A DNA stretch of 5,500 nucleotides from Oscillospiraceae bacterium (GTDB lineage: Bacteria; Bacillota; Clostridia; Oscillospirales; Acutalibacteraceae): the NCBI GenBank assembly GCA_009786735.1, contig WQRM01000108.1:1-5500 (forward strand), given 5' to 3'. The position numbers and the translations under genes were made by a program. Positions 1 to 5,445 of the stretch are shown here, piece by piece; within the stretch, counting starts at the first letter, position 1; the number at the start of each line of letters is the position of its first letter. The notes under the pieces were generated by a model. It worked only from the letters and a program-made list of their open reading frames with translations, ran no database searches and was not told where the DNA came from.

Positions 1-912
1 GATTTCGTGGCTGGGCGCGATTTCGGCGGATGACAGGTTGAAGTACGCACGGCTGATGATCTCGCGACCACCGTCCATCACGGGGTCATTCCAGGTGGAG
101 TCTAGGTGATACCAGTTGCCGCCGATGTGCACTTTGTTCCACGCATGCGGACCGGAAAACACCGCGTTGGTGGCATCGCCGACGACAACGAAACTGGGGA
201 TGCCGTGCAACTCAAACAGCAGCTGCATGGCCTGCGCATAGCCCACACACGATGCCAGACCGCGCACCAATGCGCCGTACACCGTTGCCACGTCGCCGTT
301 GCCGTCGGTGAGGTCGTCGGAGTAGGTCGCGCGCTGCACGATGTAGTCATGCAACGCCAGCTGGGTGTCGAAGTCTGTGCCACCTTGCGGCACGGGGATG
401 GCCTGCGCGGCCTGCGCCACAGCGTGCACGCGGCGCTGATACTCCTCGCGCGTGAGGCGATATTGCGGCACAAAGGCAACAACACGGTCGCCTTGCGTGC
501 GGATGCGGTAGTGGGTGGTGGATATTTGAAAGAACATGGGTTGGTCAAGCGTGATGGCGCTGAAGACCGTGCGCATGTCCTCTTCGGTGAGGTTGGGCAT
601 GTCGATGCTTTCCGGGAAATGCGGCAGCTGCGCGTAAATGGCGCGATAGGCTTGGCGCTGCAGCTCGCTCAAGTTGCTGTAGTGATAACGAAACGTGCCG
701 GCACGCTCAAGCTCCACCGGCTGGGTGATAGCGGGCAGCGTGGGCTGCACCTGCACGGTGGGCAGCGGCCACAACCAGGTTTCGACCTGCGCAGGCAGAC
801 CGCCGTTGAGCAGCACCACAATGAGCACCAGCGTCACCGCCAGCAGCGCCAACAGCGCAAACCAGCTGCAACCGCTCCGTTTATGTTTTTTTGGGATTTC
901 GTGTTGCTCCAT
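1..912 (-). CDS. Membrane-anchored transglutaminase-like protein (3' end outside window)
   Basis: The minus-strand frame starts at ATG 912-910 and stays open through position 1, giving the first 304 residues of a longer protein. Residues 1-16 are polar and basic (KKHKR). Residues 17-36 form one hydrophobic helix (WFALLALLAVTLVLIVVLL), followed by a Pro-rich linker, so the bulk should lie outside the membrane. Residues about 183-275 match a transglutaminase-like core with a Cys-His-Asp triad: C222 in GLASCVGYAQAM, H256 in GPHAWNKV and D271 in WYHLDSTWND. The following AYFNLSSAEI stretch also fits clostridial members of this superfamily. Such proteins are cysteine peptidases or cross-linking enzymes, often acting on the cell wall or surface; the substrate cannot be told here. 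The start is supported by AAAGGA five bases upstream. The gene follows the HlyD-like gene after 157 bases. Superfamily assignment is firm; exact function is unknown. Confidence 0.88.
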   Translation of the reverse strand, partial: MEQHEIPKKHKRSGCSWFALLALLAVTLVLIVVLLNGGLPAQVETWLWPLPTVQVQPTLPAITQPVELERAGTFRYHYSNLSELQRQAYRAIYAQLPHFPESIDMPNLTEEDMRTVFSAITLDQPMFFQISTTHYRIRTQGDRVVAFVPQYRLTREEYQRRVHAVAQAAQAIPVPQGGTDFDTQLALHDYIVQRATYSDDLTDGNGDVATVYGALVRGLASCVGYAQAMQLLFELHGIPSFVVVGDATNAVFSGPHAWNKVHIGGNWYHLDSTWNDPVMDGGREIISRAYFNLSSAEIAPSHEI

Positions 913-917
913 GGGTG

Positions 918-923
918 TCCTTT
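918..923 (-). promoter_or_regulatory. Ribosome binding site of the transglutaminase-like gene
   Basis: The minus strand reads AAAGGA, then CACCC, then ATG at 912, which fixes the start codon. The leader GAACAAGAAAGG(A)CACCC closely resembles the one before the LCP-like gene at 3673-3692, although the two proteins are unrelated. Confidence 0.7.
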
Positions 924-998
924 CTTGTTCCGCAAAACCACCCCGCCGTTGCGACGGCACCCCTCCACGGAGGGGAACTGGGGCTTGTTTCTTCAACT

Positions 999-1028
999 TG
1001 TATAAACAGTCCACCGCGAAGCGGTCAA
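999..1028 (-). promoter_or_regulatory. Candidate sigma-A-type promoter inside hairpin element copy 1
   Basis: The minus strand has TTGACC (1028-1023), 18 bases, then TATACA (1004-999). This resembles TTGACA/TATAAT and lies about 87 bases upstream of the transglutaminase-like ATG, which it would serve. The equivalent positions in copy 2 read CTAGCC and lack the -10-like box, so the signal is not a fixed part of the element. It could be chance. Confidence 0.3.
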
Positions 1029-1039
1029 AAGTTTTTTGC

Positions 1040-1063
1040 GTTACTTTTTTTCAAAAAAGTAAC
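1040..1063. repeat. AT-rich inverted repeat just after the HlyD-like stop codon
   Basis: Arms GTTACTTTTTT and AAAAAAGTAAC (11 bases each) flank a two-base centre. It starts six bases past the TGA stop of the HlyD-like gene. A hairpin could protect the mRNA end or weakly terminate transcription, but the stem is A/U-rich rather than the usual GC-rich stem plus U-run, so intrinsic termination is only a possibility. The same module follows the LCP-like gene at 2832-2857. Confidence 0.75.
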
Positions 1064-1069
1064 AAAAAA

Positions 1070-2602
1070 TCAATCCGCCAGGCGTTGTGGATCATCGTCA
1101 CCGATGCGCCCGAGCACGAGCACGTAGTCATAGATCCGCAGGCCTGCGCCGCGTTGTTCGCGCCACTGGATGTTTTCGCCGGTGAGGAGGATGGCGTTGC
1201 CGTCCTGCCGCCATTGCAGGTTTTCGCCGGTGAATACGCTGTCGTCAAACAGCGTGCGTGTGCTGCCACTGACCCACTCGGGTCCGTCGGGGATAATCTG
1301 CGCGTGCCGCCACTGGGGCGTGAGCCGCAAGCCGTTGCCGAGCAGCGTGAGCCGTCCGCCTTCTTGCGCGATGTGCTGCACATAGCCCTCAATGCGCAGG
1401 CGACCGGCGTCCACGCGCTGCCATTCGTTGAGATTGCCCCACGCCACGATGAGCTCATCGTCGTGCTGATGCAACACGTCCACTTGGCGCAGCAACAGCC
1501 TGCCCGCGTGGGAGATATACACCGCTGTGACGGTGCGTTCGCGTTCACCTTCACCGCGTGGCACAAAGCGCAGCGCCTGCGCGGGAATCCGCAGCCCTTG
1601 CGCGTGCCGCAGGGTGATTTCTGCCTGTGCGTGGCGCAGGTTAGACAGCGTTCGGTCTTGCTCGGTGGAGGAAAAGACCGCCAGAGCTTCGTCGCCGTCA
1701 AAGTTGATGCGTTCCAGGCGCATGACGAACTCTCGCGCGCTTTCCATGGGGAAGGTGACGGTGTAGGTCGTGCCGGGCTGCAGCTGCTGCGCGGTATGCA
1801 AGTCGAGCACCGTGGCAGCATACCAGCGAAAGGCCGTCACCAGCCTGCCAATGCCCTGCAGCGGCTCGGGTGAAGTTTGCTGCGCGGCAATGAAAGTCTC
1901 GGGTGTCATATCACGCAGATGCGCGGGCTGCAGGCTTGTCCACACGTCGCCCTGCGCATAAAAATGCCCGGACGCCGATGCCGCAATGTAGCGCACATTG
2001 CCCTGTTGAATCTGCTGTTGCAGTTGCGCAAGCTCGGCTTGGGTTTGCGCGATTTGCGTGGCGAAGTCAATCTGCTCGCCCAGCGCAGCCCCCAGCGACG
2101 TGGAACGCTGCACAAAGATTTCCTGGTGCACGGCGAGGTCTGCCAGCTGCCCGCGCTCCAGTGCGCGCATGAAGTCGAACATCGTGTCGTCCACCTGCCG
2201 CCCCAGCTCGTTGACGTTGAGCGCATGCAGGTGCAACGCGCCATCGGCATCTTGCAGCCAACGCAGACGTTGCTGCAGCGCAGTTTGGCGGCTGCGGAGC
2301 TCTGCCTGCTGCGTGCTTTCGCTGATGGCGGCGAGGTTTTGCCGGATCGCCACGCGCTCGCCGGGCTCAACGAGCATCGCTGCCACACCTGCACCCGCTG
2401 CGGGCAGCGCAACTTCCTCACGCACGAAGGTCATGTCCGCGACGATGGTCACCGGCACCCGCGCGAACTCCGCCCGCGCTGTCACTCGCTGCCCACCGTG
2501 CAGATCCATCAGTTCGCCCATGCCCAGCAACAACCAAATCACCACCACCGCCGCCGCTGCCGGCACGATGATGCGAATCGCTAGGCTTAGTTTGTCTTTC
2601 AC
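1070..2602 (-). CDS. HlyD/membrane-fusion-like, membrane-anchored adaptor protein
   Basis: The protein has 510 residues, starting at GTG 2602 and ending at TGA 1072-1070. Residues 8-28 form a single membrane helix (IIVPAAAAVVVIWLLLG). Residues about 60-93 (EEVALPAAGAGVAAMLVEPGERV) look like the first half of a lipoyl/barrel-sandwich hybrid. Two likely coiled-coil segments follow (about 96-118 and 176-201, rich in Gln, Ala and Leu). YIAASASGHFYAQGDVW at 205-221 resembles the second half of the hybrid domain. The rest (about 275-500) is beta-rich with adaptor-like LRIPAQAL at 337-344. This order fits the HlyD-like family annotated in many Clostridia. HlyD proteins normally link an inner-membrane pump to an outer channel, but no pump gene is in this window, so its partner is unknown. 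An in-frame ATG at 2722 would add 40 residues, but these would be encoded by the repeat element, and the GTG has a strong ribosome binding site. A 16-residue repeat lies near the C terminus. Confidence 0.8.
   Translation of the reverse strand: MKDKLSLAIRIIVPAAAAVVVIWLLLGMGELMDLHGGQRVTARAEFARVPVTIVADMTFVREEVALPAAGAGVAAMLVEPGERVAIRQNLAAISESTQQAELRSRQTALQQRLRWLQDADGALHLHALNVNELGRQVDDTMFDFMRALERGQLADLAVHQEIFVQRSTSLGAALGEQIDFATQIAQTQAELAQLQQQIQQGNVRYIAASASGHFYAQGDVWTSLQPAHLRDMTPETFIAAQQTSPEPLQGIGRLVTAFRWYAATVLDLHTAQQLQPGTTYTVTFPMESAREFVMRLERINFDGDEALAVFSSTEQDRTLSNLRHAQAEITLRHAQGLRIPAQALRFVPRGEGERERTVTAVYISHAGRLLLRQVDVLHQHDDELIVAWGNLNEWQRVDAGRLRIEGYVQHIAQEGGRLTLLGNGLRLTPQWRHAQIIPDGPEWVSGSTRTLFDDSVFTGENLQWRQDGNAILLTGENIQWREQRGAGLRIYDYVLVLGRIGDDDPQRLAD
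1161..1233 (-). repeat. In-frame 48-base tandem repeat in the HlyD-like gene
   Basis: The segments at 1161-1185 and 1209-1233 match at 22 of 25 bases with a 48-base offset, sharing the core gttttcgccggtga. In the protein this gives TGENLQWRQ (from residue 458) and TGENIQWRE (from residue 474), a 16-residue period just before the C-terminal beta segment. It looks like a small internal duplication or a repeated beta-hairpin. Confidence 0.7.
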
Positions 2603-2607
2603 TCTTT

Positions 2608-2614
2608 CTCCTTT
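2608..2614 (-). promoter_or_regulatory. Ribosome binding site that fixes the GTG start of the HlyD-like gene
   Basis: The minus strand reads AAAGGAG, then AAAGA, then GTG at 2602. It is the strongest Shine-Dalgarno match in the window and favours this GTG over the in-frame ATG codons further upstream (2722 and 2710), which fall inside the hairpin element. Confidence 0.8.
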
Positions 2615-2620
2615 ATGCCA

Positions 2621-2639
2621 CTTTTTTGTCGCTTCGCTG
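2621..2639. repeat. 19-base leader repeat, copy A (before the HlyD-like gene)
   Basis: The plus-strand sequence cttttttgtcgcttcgctg is identical to 3692-3710. It ends 18 bases before the GTG start of the HlyD-like gene; the other copy is 19 bases before the LCP-like ATG. On the transcript it reads CAGCGAAGCGACAAAAAAG. It may be a fragment of the hairpin repeat family, which also contains a cgaagcg core. Confidence 0.75.
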
Positions 2640-2728
2640 TGTTCTATCCATGTTCCATGAAGATTCCTCGCGAAGCGGGAGGTTTCACACCCCCCTGTCC
2701 TGCGGGACATCCCCCCTCTCAACGCCTA

Positions 2729-2754
2729 CCCCACAAATGCAAGCATTTGCGGGG
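2729..2754. repeat. Inserted stem-loop inside element copy 2
   Basis: CCCC (2729-2732) pairs with GGGG (2751-2754), and CAAATGC (2734-2740) with GCATTTG (2743-2749). There is one A-C mismatch and an AA centre. It sits in the loop of the larger GC-rich hairpin. No T-run follows on either strand, so it is not a standard intrinsic terminator. Confidence 0.7.
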
Positions 2755-2831
2755 ACCCCGGAGAAGGGGGCAGGGGCTTGCTTCTTTATCTTTTCATCAA
2801 TAGTCCACCGCGAAGCGGCTAGGTTTTTTTG

Positions 2832-2857
2832 GTTACTTTTTTTGCAAAAAAAGTAAC
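2832..2857. repeat. Perfect 26-base palindrome just after the LCP-like stop codon
   Basis: Each half is GTTAC, seven T, then G at the centre; the second half is its exact reverse complement. It begins five bases after the TGA stop of the LCP-like gene. It is the better preserved version of the module at 1040-1063. Possible roles are a transcript 3'-end hairpin or a protein binding site; termination is not established because the stem is mostly A-U. Confidence 0.8.
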
Positions 2858-2862
2858 ACAAT

Positions 2863-3672
2863 TCATGCGACTTCAATCGTCAGCGCATCGGGTTCGGCGA
2901 GCAGTGCCATGAGCATGTCGCGGCGGGCGAAGAAGTCTGGGTGGGAAATGTCGGTGTTGAGGATACCGGCGAGGTGACCGAAGCGGGTCTCAAGCGCGGC
3001 GGGCGTTTGCGCGTGGCGCGGCACCATGTAGGTGCGCAGCACGTGAGCGAAGAGTTCCGCTTGGGCGTGTGGGCTGTGTGTGCCGAGGTAGCGGAAATAC
3101 CGCAGGAGCATGTCGCCCTGCAGGCGCTGGCTGCCCTCGGCGAGGGTGAGTGTGAAGTCGCCGCGGTGGTCGATGCGCTCTTCCACCTGCACGGGCACGA
3201 TGCCCATGGCGTTGATCCAACGGATAAAGTCGGCGTCACGCGCGGCGATGTGGCGCGCAGAAGGCGTGCCGGTGAGGGTGTCTACCGTTTGCTGCAAACC
3301 GCGCACACCACCGGTGCGCAAGGCGGCATCCAGCAGACCTTCGCCGGCGGTGATGGGCTGCACCACAAAGCGGCGCTGGGTGATGTCCGCGTGCAGCAGG
3401 AAGGTCATGCGCAGGTTTTGCGCGGCGTTATCGTGCACGGCGATGAGCAACGTGGTTTCGCCGGTGTGCAGCCAAGCGTAGGGGTCGTCGGCCTCAATGG
3501 TGGTTGGCTCGCGGTTGAACAGGTCGTCGAAGAAGTCGCCACGCTGCAACGCCACCGCCGAAAGCACCGCCAACACAAACAACAACACGCCAAAGCCCAG
3601 CGCAAACCGCGTGAAGAAATCACGCTTGCGCCGTTGCTCGGGGTTGAACTCAATGTTGACTGGCTTTTTCAT
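2863..3672 (-). CDS. Membrane-anchored, degenerate LytR-CpsA-Psr (LCP)-like protein
   Basis: The protein has 269 residues, from ATG 3672 to TGA 2865-2863. Residues 1-23 are polar and basic, and residues 24-42 form one membrane helix (ALGFGVLLFVLAVLSAVAL), so the rest should be outside. The order of motifs resembles an LCP domain: TTLLIAVHDN (73-82), LRMTFLLHAD (87-96), a GGVRGLQQTVDTLTG segment (121-135), FIRWINAMGIVPVQV (149-163) and LQGDMLLRYFRYLG (184-197). Active LCP enzymes attach glycopolymers to peptidoglycan using an Asp in an R-S/T-D-T motif and Arg residues. Here the Asp position appears to be M89 and the PRD-type Arg is replaced (QPITAG, 105-110), so catalysis looks lost. Only an Arg near 191-194 may remain. 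AAAGG lies seven bases before the start. The gene follows the GH13 gene after 51 bases and may be co-transcribed with it. The LCP assignment rests on pattern recall, so it is moderate. Confidence 0.62.
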   Translation of the reverse strand: MKKPVNIEFNPEQRRKRDFFTRFALGFGVLLFVLAVLSAVALQRGDFFDDLFNREPTTIEADDPYAWLHTGETTLLIAVHDNAAQNLRMTFLLHADITQRRFVVQPITAGEGLLDAALRTGGVRGLQQTVDTLTGTPSARHIAARDADFIRWINAMGIVPVQVEERIDHRGDFTLTLAEGSQRLQGDMLLRYFRYLGTHSPHAQAELFAHVLRTYMVPRHAQTPAALETRFGHLAGILNTDISHPDFFARRDMLMALLAEPDALTIEVA

Positions 3673-3679
3673 GGGGTGG

Positions 3680-3685
3680 CCTTTC
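3680..3685 (-). promoter_or_regulatory. Ribosome binding site of the LCP-like gene
   Basis: The minus strand reads GAAAGG, then CCACCCC, then ATG at 3672. It is a weaker match than the HlyD-like site but correctly spaced. Its surroundings (GAACAAAGAAAGGCCACCCC) are nearly the same as the leader of the transglutaminase-like gene. Confidence 0.6.
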
Positions 3686-3691
3686 TTTGTT

Positions 3692-3710
3692 CTTTTTTGT
3701 CGCTTCGCTG
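3692..3710. repeat. 19-base leader repeat, copy B (before the LCP-like gene)
   Basis: This is identical to 2621-2639 and placed 19 bases upstream of the LCP-like ATG, inside the 51-base gap after the GH13 stop codon. No GC-rich hairpin or palindrome is present in this gap, so the leader repeat can occur without the larger element. Confidence 0.75.
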
Positions 3711-3723
3711 CGCCCTTTTATTC

Positions 3724-5445
3724 CTACAGCAAAACTGCCGCAACGGCAGGCACCGTCACGTCATGGCCGTTAGGCAATGTGTATGTTATATCATGCGCGT
3801 TGGCGTTGGCAATAACCGTGAGATCGCCCACTTGGTAACATATGCAGCCCATCGCCGCGCTAACCATGTGAAACGCGGCGGTGAAGTCGTGCGTGCGGCG
3901 CAACTGACCCAGCGTGCGATAGTGCGCGAGCAAGTCTTCGTCCTCGCTGCCCCATGGGTAGCAGGCGCGGTTGAAGGGGTCTTGCCCGCCTTGCAGCCCG
4001 GCTTCGTCGCCATAGTAGATGCAGGGGTTCCCGGGCAATGTGAACTGCAGCGCGGCGCACAGTTTTAGCTTTTGTTTGGCTGTGGCATACTCATCCGGCG
4101 TGAGCGTTGCAGGCTCGCGACCGGGCGATTGCCCTGCCAGGCGGTTGAGGATGCGCACGGTGTCGTGCGTGCCGATGTGGTTCATCAGCCCATGCAGCGC
4201 GTGCGGCGGATAGTGCTCCTGCTGCTGCATGATGACCTCGCCGAGTTGCTCGGCATGTGCATGCAGGGCGAAATCAACAATGGCGTTAGCAAGGGGATAG
4301 TTCATCACGCTGTGCAGTTGCCCGCCTTGCAAAAAGCGTCTGCGACCGCCGTGGCTGTGCTTGTTGGAGGCATCCTCCCAGACTTCGCCAAGGATGTAGC
4401 TGTCGGGGTTCTCCTGCTGTGCGGCGGCAAAGAGGCGGTCGAGAAAGACATCCGGCAGTTCGTCGGCAACGTCGAGCCGCCAGCCCGACGCACCTGCGCG
4501 CAGCCAGTGCCGCACCACGCCCTGCTCGCCGGTGAAGAAGTCGAGCACAGCGGGGTGATCTTCACGCAGTTCGGGCAGGATGTCGATGCCCCACCAGCTG
4601 GCGTAATCGTGCGGCCAGTTGGTGAAGGTATACCAGGGATAGTGGGGTGAATCCTGCGAGGCTTGCGCGGACTCGAAGTATACACTGCGCTTGCCGGTGT
4701 GGCTGAACACGCCATCCAAGATGATGCGGATGCCGTGGCGGCGCGCTTGTTGGCACAGATAGGTGAAGTCGGCTTCGCGACCGAGCAGCGGGTCGATTTT
4801 GAGATAATCTGCGGTGTCGTAGCGGTGGTTGCTTTCGGCGGCAAAGATGGGGTTGAGGTAGATGCAGGTGACACCGAGGTCAGCGAGGACATCCAGCTTT
4901 TCGGTGATGCCGCGCAGGTCGCCGCCGAAGAAATCGTACTCGGTGATGCGACCTTCTGCGTCGGGTTTCCACTGCGGCTGCTCACCCCAGGCGGACAAGT
5001 CAAGGTTGAACTTGCTGCAGCTGCGCGCGAAACGGTCGGGGAAAATCTGATAGATCACGCCGTTGTTGACCCATGCGGGCAGTTGCATGGCGGCATCATA
5101 AACCGTGAGCTGCCACCAACCATCGCAGCCGATTTCGCCCGCGCCGCCGCCTGCATTGCCGATGGTCGCAGGCCCATGCGAGCTTTCCACAGCAAAACGA
5201 TAGCGCAGCAACCCGGGTTCGTTAACCGTTAGGCGAACGCACCAGATTTCTTCGTGCTCACCCTGCATGGACTGCCAGGCGAAGTCTTGGGTGTGGGTGG
5301 TTTCGCCGTCGTAGTCGCCCCAATGCAGCGTGACGGCCGTGGCGTGGATATGCCGCGGCAGCACCACGCGCAGGGTGAGGGTTTCACCTGCGGGCAGCGC
5401 GCCGAGGGGGGCTCTGTGGTGTGTGTCGCGTGAGTGGAAGATCAT
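3724..5445 (-). CDS. GH13 alpha-glucan hydrolase (neopullulanase/cyclomaltodextrinase type)
   Basis: The protein has 573 residues, from ATG 5445 to TAG 3726-3724. There is no signal peptide, so it is cytosolic. Residues 1-115 form an N-terminal beta-sandwich of the CBM34-like kind (RAPLGALPAGETLTLRVVLP), typical of neopullulanase, cyclomaltodextrinase and maltogenic amylase. The catalytic barrel starts at VIYQIFPDRFA (130-140). Conserved regions are YLNPIF (196-201), HRYDTADY (207-214), DGVFSH (244-249), GWRLDVADE with nucleophile D325, GEVWED with acid/base E354, MNYPL (381-385) and GTHDT with D428. PGNPCIYYGDEAGL (471-484) and a short C-terminal beta domain follow. All three catalytic acids are present, so it should be active on malto-oligosaccharides, cyclodextrins or pullulan fragments taken up by the cell; which it prefers cannot be read from sequence. 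The start follows GGGGGGAG by six bases. Its length fits the family. Confidence 0.93.
   Translation of the reverse strand: MIFHSRDTHHRAPLGALPAGETLTLRVVLPRHIHATAVTLHWGDYDGETTHTQDFAWQSMQGEHEEIWCVRLTVNEPGLLRYRFAVESSHGPATIGNAGGGAGEIGCDGWWQLTVYDAAMQLPAWVNNGVIYQIFPDRFARSCSKFNLDLSAWGEQPQWKPDAEGRITEYDFFGGDLRGITEKLDVLADLGVTCIYLNPIFAAESNHRYDTADYLKIDPLLGREADFTYLCQQARRHGIRIILDGVFSHTGKRSVYFESAQASQDSPHYPWYTFTNWPHDYASWWGIDILPELREDHPAVLDFFTGEQGVVRHWLRAGASGWRLDVADELPDVFLDRLFAAAQQENPDSYILGEVWEDASNKHSHGGRRRFLQGGQLHSVMNYPLANAIVDFALHAHAEQLGEVIMQQQEHYPPHALHGLMNHIGTHDTVRILNRLAGQSPGREPATLTPDEYATAKQKLKLCAALQFTLPGNPCIYYGDEAGLQGGQDPFNRACYPWGSEDEDLLAHYRTLGQLRRTHDFTAAFHMVSAAMGCICYQVGDLTVIANANAHDITYTLPNGHDVTVPAVAAVLL

Larger units (their letters stand above)
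937..1063 (-). repeat. Modular intergenic hairpin element, copy 1
   Basis: This element fills most of the spacer between the HlyD-like and transglutaminase-like genes. Read on the minus strand it has five parts: an AT-rich palindrome (1063-1040); an A/T stretch; the 17-base segment at 1024-1008 (agtccaccgcgaagcgg on the plus strand), identical to 2818-2802; a linker containing CAAGCCCC; and two GC-rich hairpins. The first hairpin is CCCCTCC/GGAGGGG at 960-975 with a two-base centre. The second is GCCGT/ACGGC at 945-958 with loop TGCG. No coding capacity is evident. The order matches copy 2 (2690-2857), and the hairpin half matches copy 3 at the right edge. It could be a REP- or MITE-like dispersed repeat. 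Its function is unknown. Confidence 0.75.
2690..2857 (-). repeat. Modular intergenic hairpin element, copy 2 (with hairpin insert)
   Basis: This occupies most of the 260-base spacer between the LCP-like and HlyD-like genes. Read on the minus strand: the palindrome (2857-2832), the 17-base segment 2818-2802 shared exactly with copy 1, a linker with GCAAGCCCC (2781-2773), and hairpin arms CCCCCTTCTC/GAGAGGGGGG (2770-2761 with 2720-2711, 9 of 10 pairs). A hairpin TGTCC/GGACA with loop TGCG lies at 2696-2709, followed by CAGGGGGGTGTG. Unlike copies 1 and 3, the loop of the first hairpin holds 40 bases that form another stem. No coding capacity is seen. The remaining 2640-2689 part holds a further cgcgaagcg core (about 2669-2677) and nothing else recognisable. 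Confidence 0.75.

Noticed and set aside
106..1005. 299-codon plus-strand open frame
   Set aside because: It is antisense to the transglutaminase-like gene, whose frame has a clear catalytic triad, membrane helix and ribosome binding site. The plus-strand product shows no recognisable domain and is explained by high GC content.
913..1069. CRISPR array or insertion sequence in the spacers
   Set aside because: There are no regularly spaced repeats with unique spacers, no transposase frame and no terminal inverted repeats at both ends; the repeats fit a dispersed hairpin element.
2603..2722. 40-residue N-terminal extension of the HlyD-like protein from ATG 2722
   Set aside because: It would be translated from the repeat element and adds a polar, low-similarity segment before the membrane helix. 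The GTG at 2602 has AAAGGAG at ideal spacing.
2832..2857. Standard rho-independent terminator
   Set aside because: The stem is mostly A-T with only a few G-C pairs and is not followed by a U-run on the minus-strand transcript, so I list it as a palindrome rather than a terminator.
2941..4068. 375-codon plus-strand open frame
   Set aside because: It crosses two minus-strand genes and the gap between them in antisense, and its product has no domain pattern. The opposite strand encodes the GH13 motifs.
3724..5445. Ser in DGVFSH and Thr in GTHDT as unusual active-site changes in the GH13 enzyme
   Set aside because: As I recall, these variants are usual in the Firmicutes branch of this family, and all three catalytic acids (D325, E354, D428) are present.
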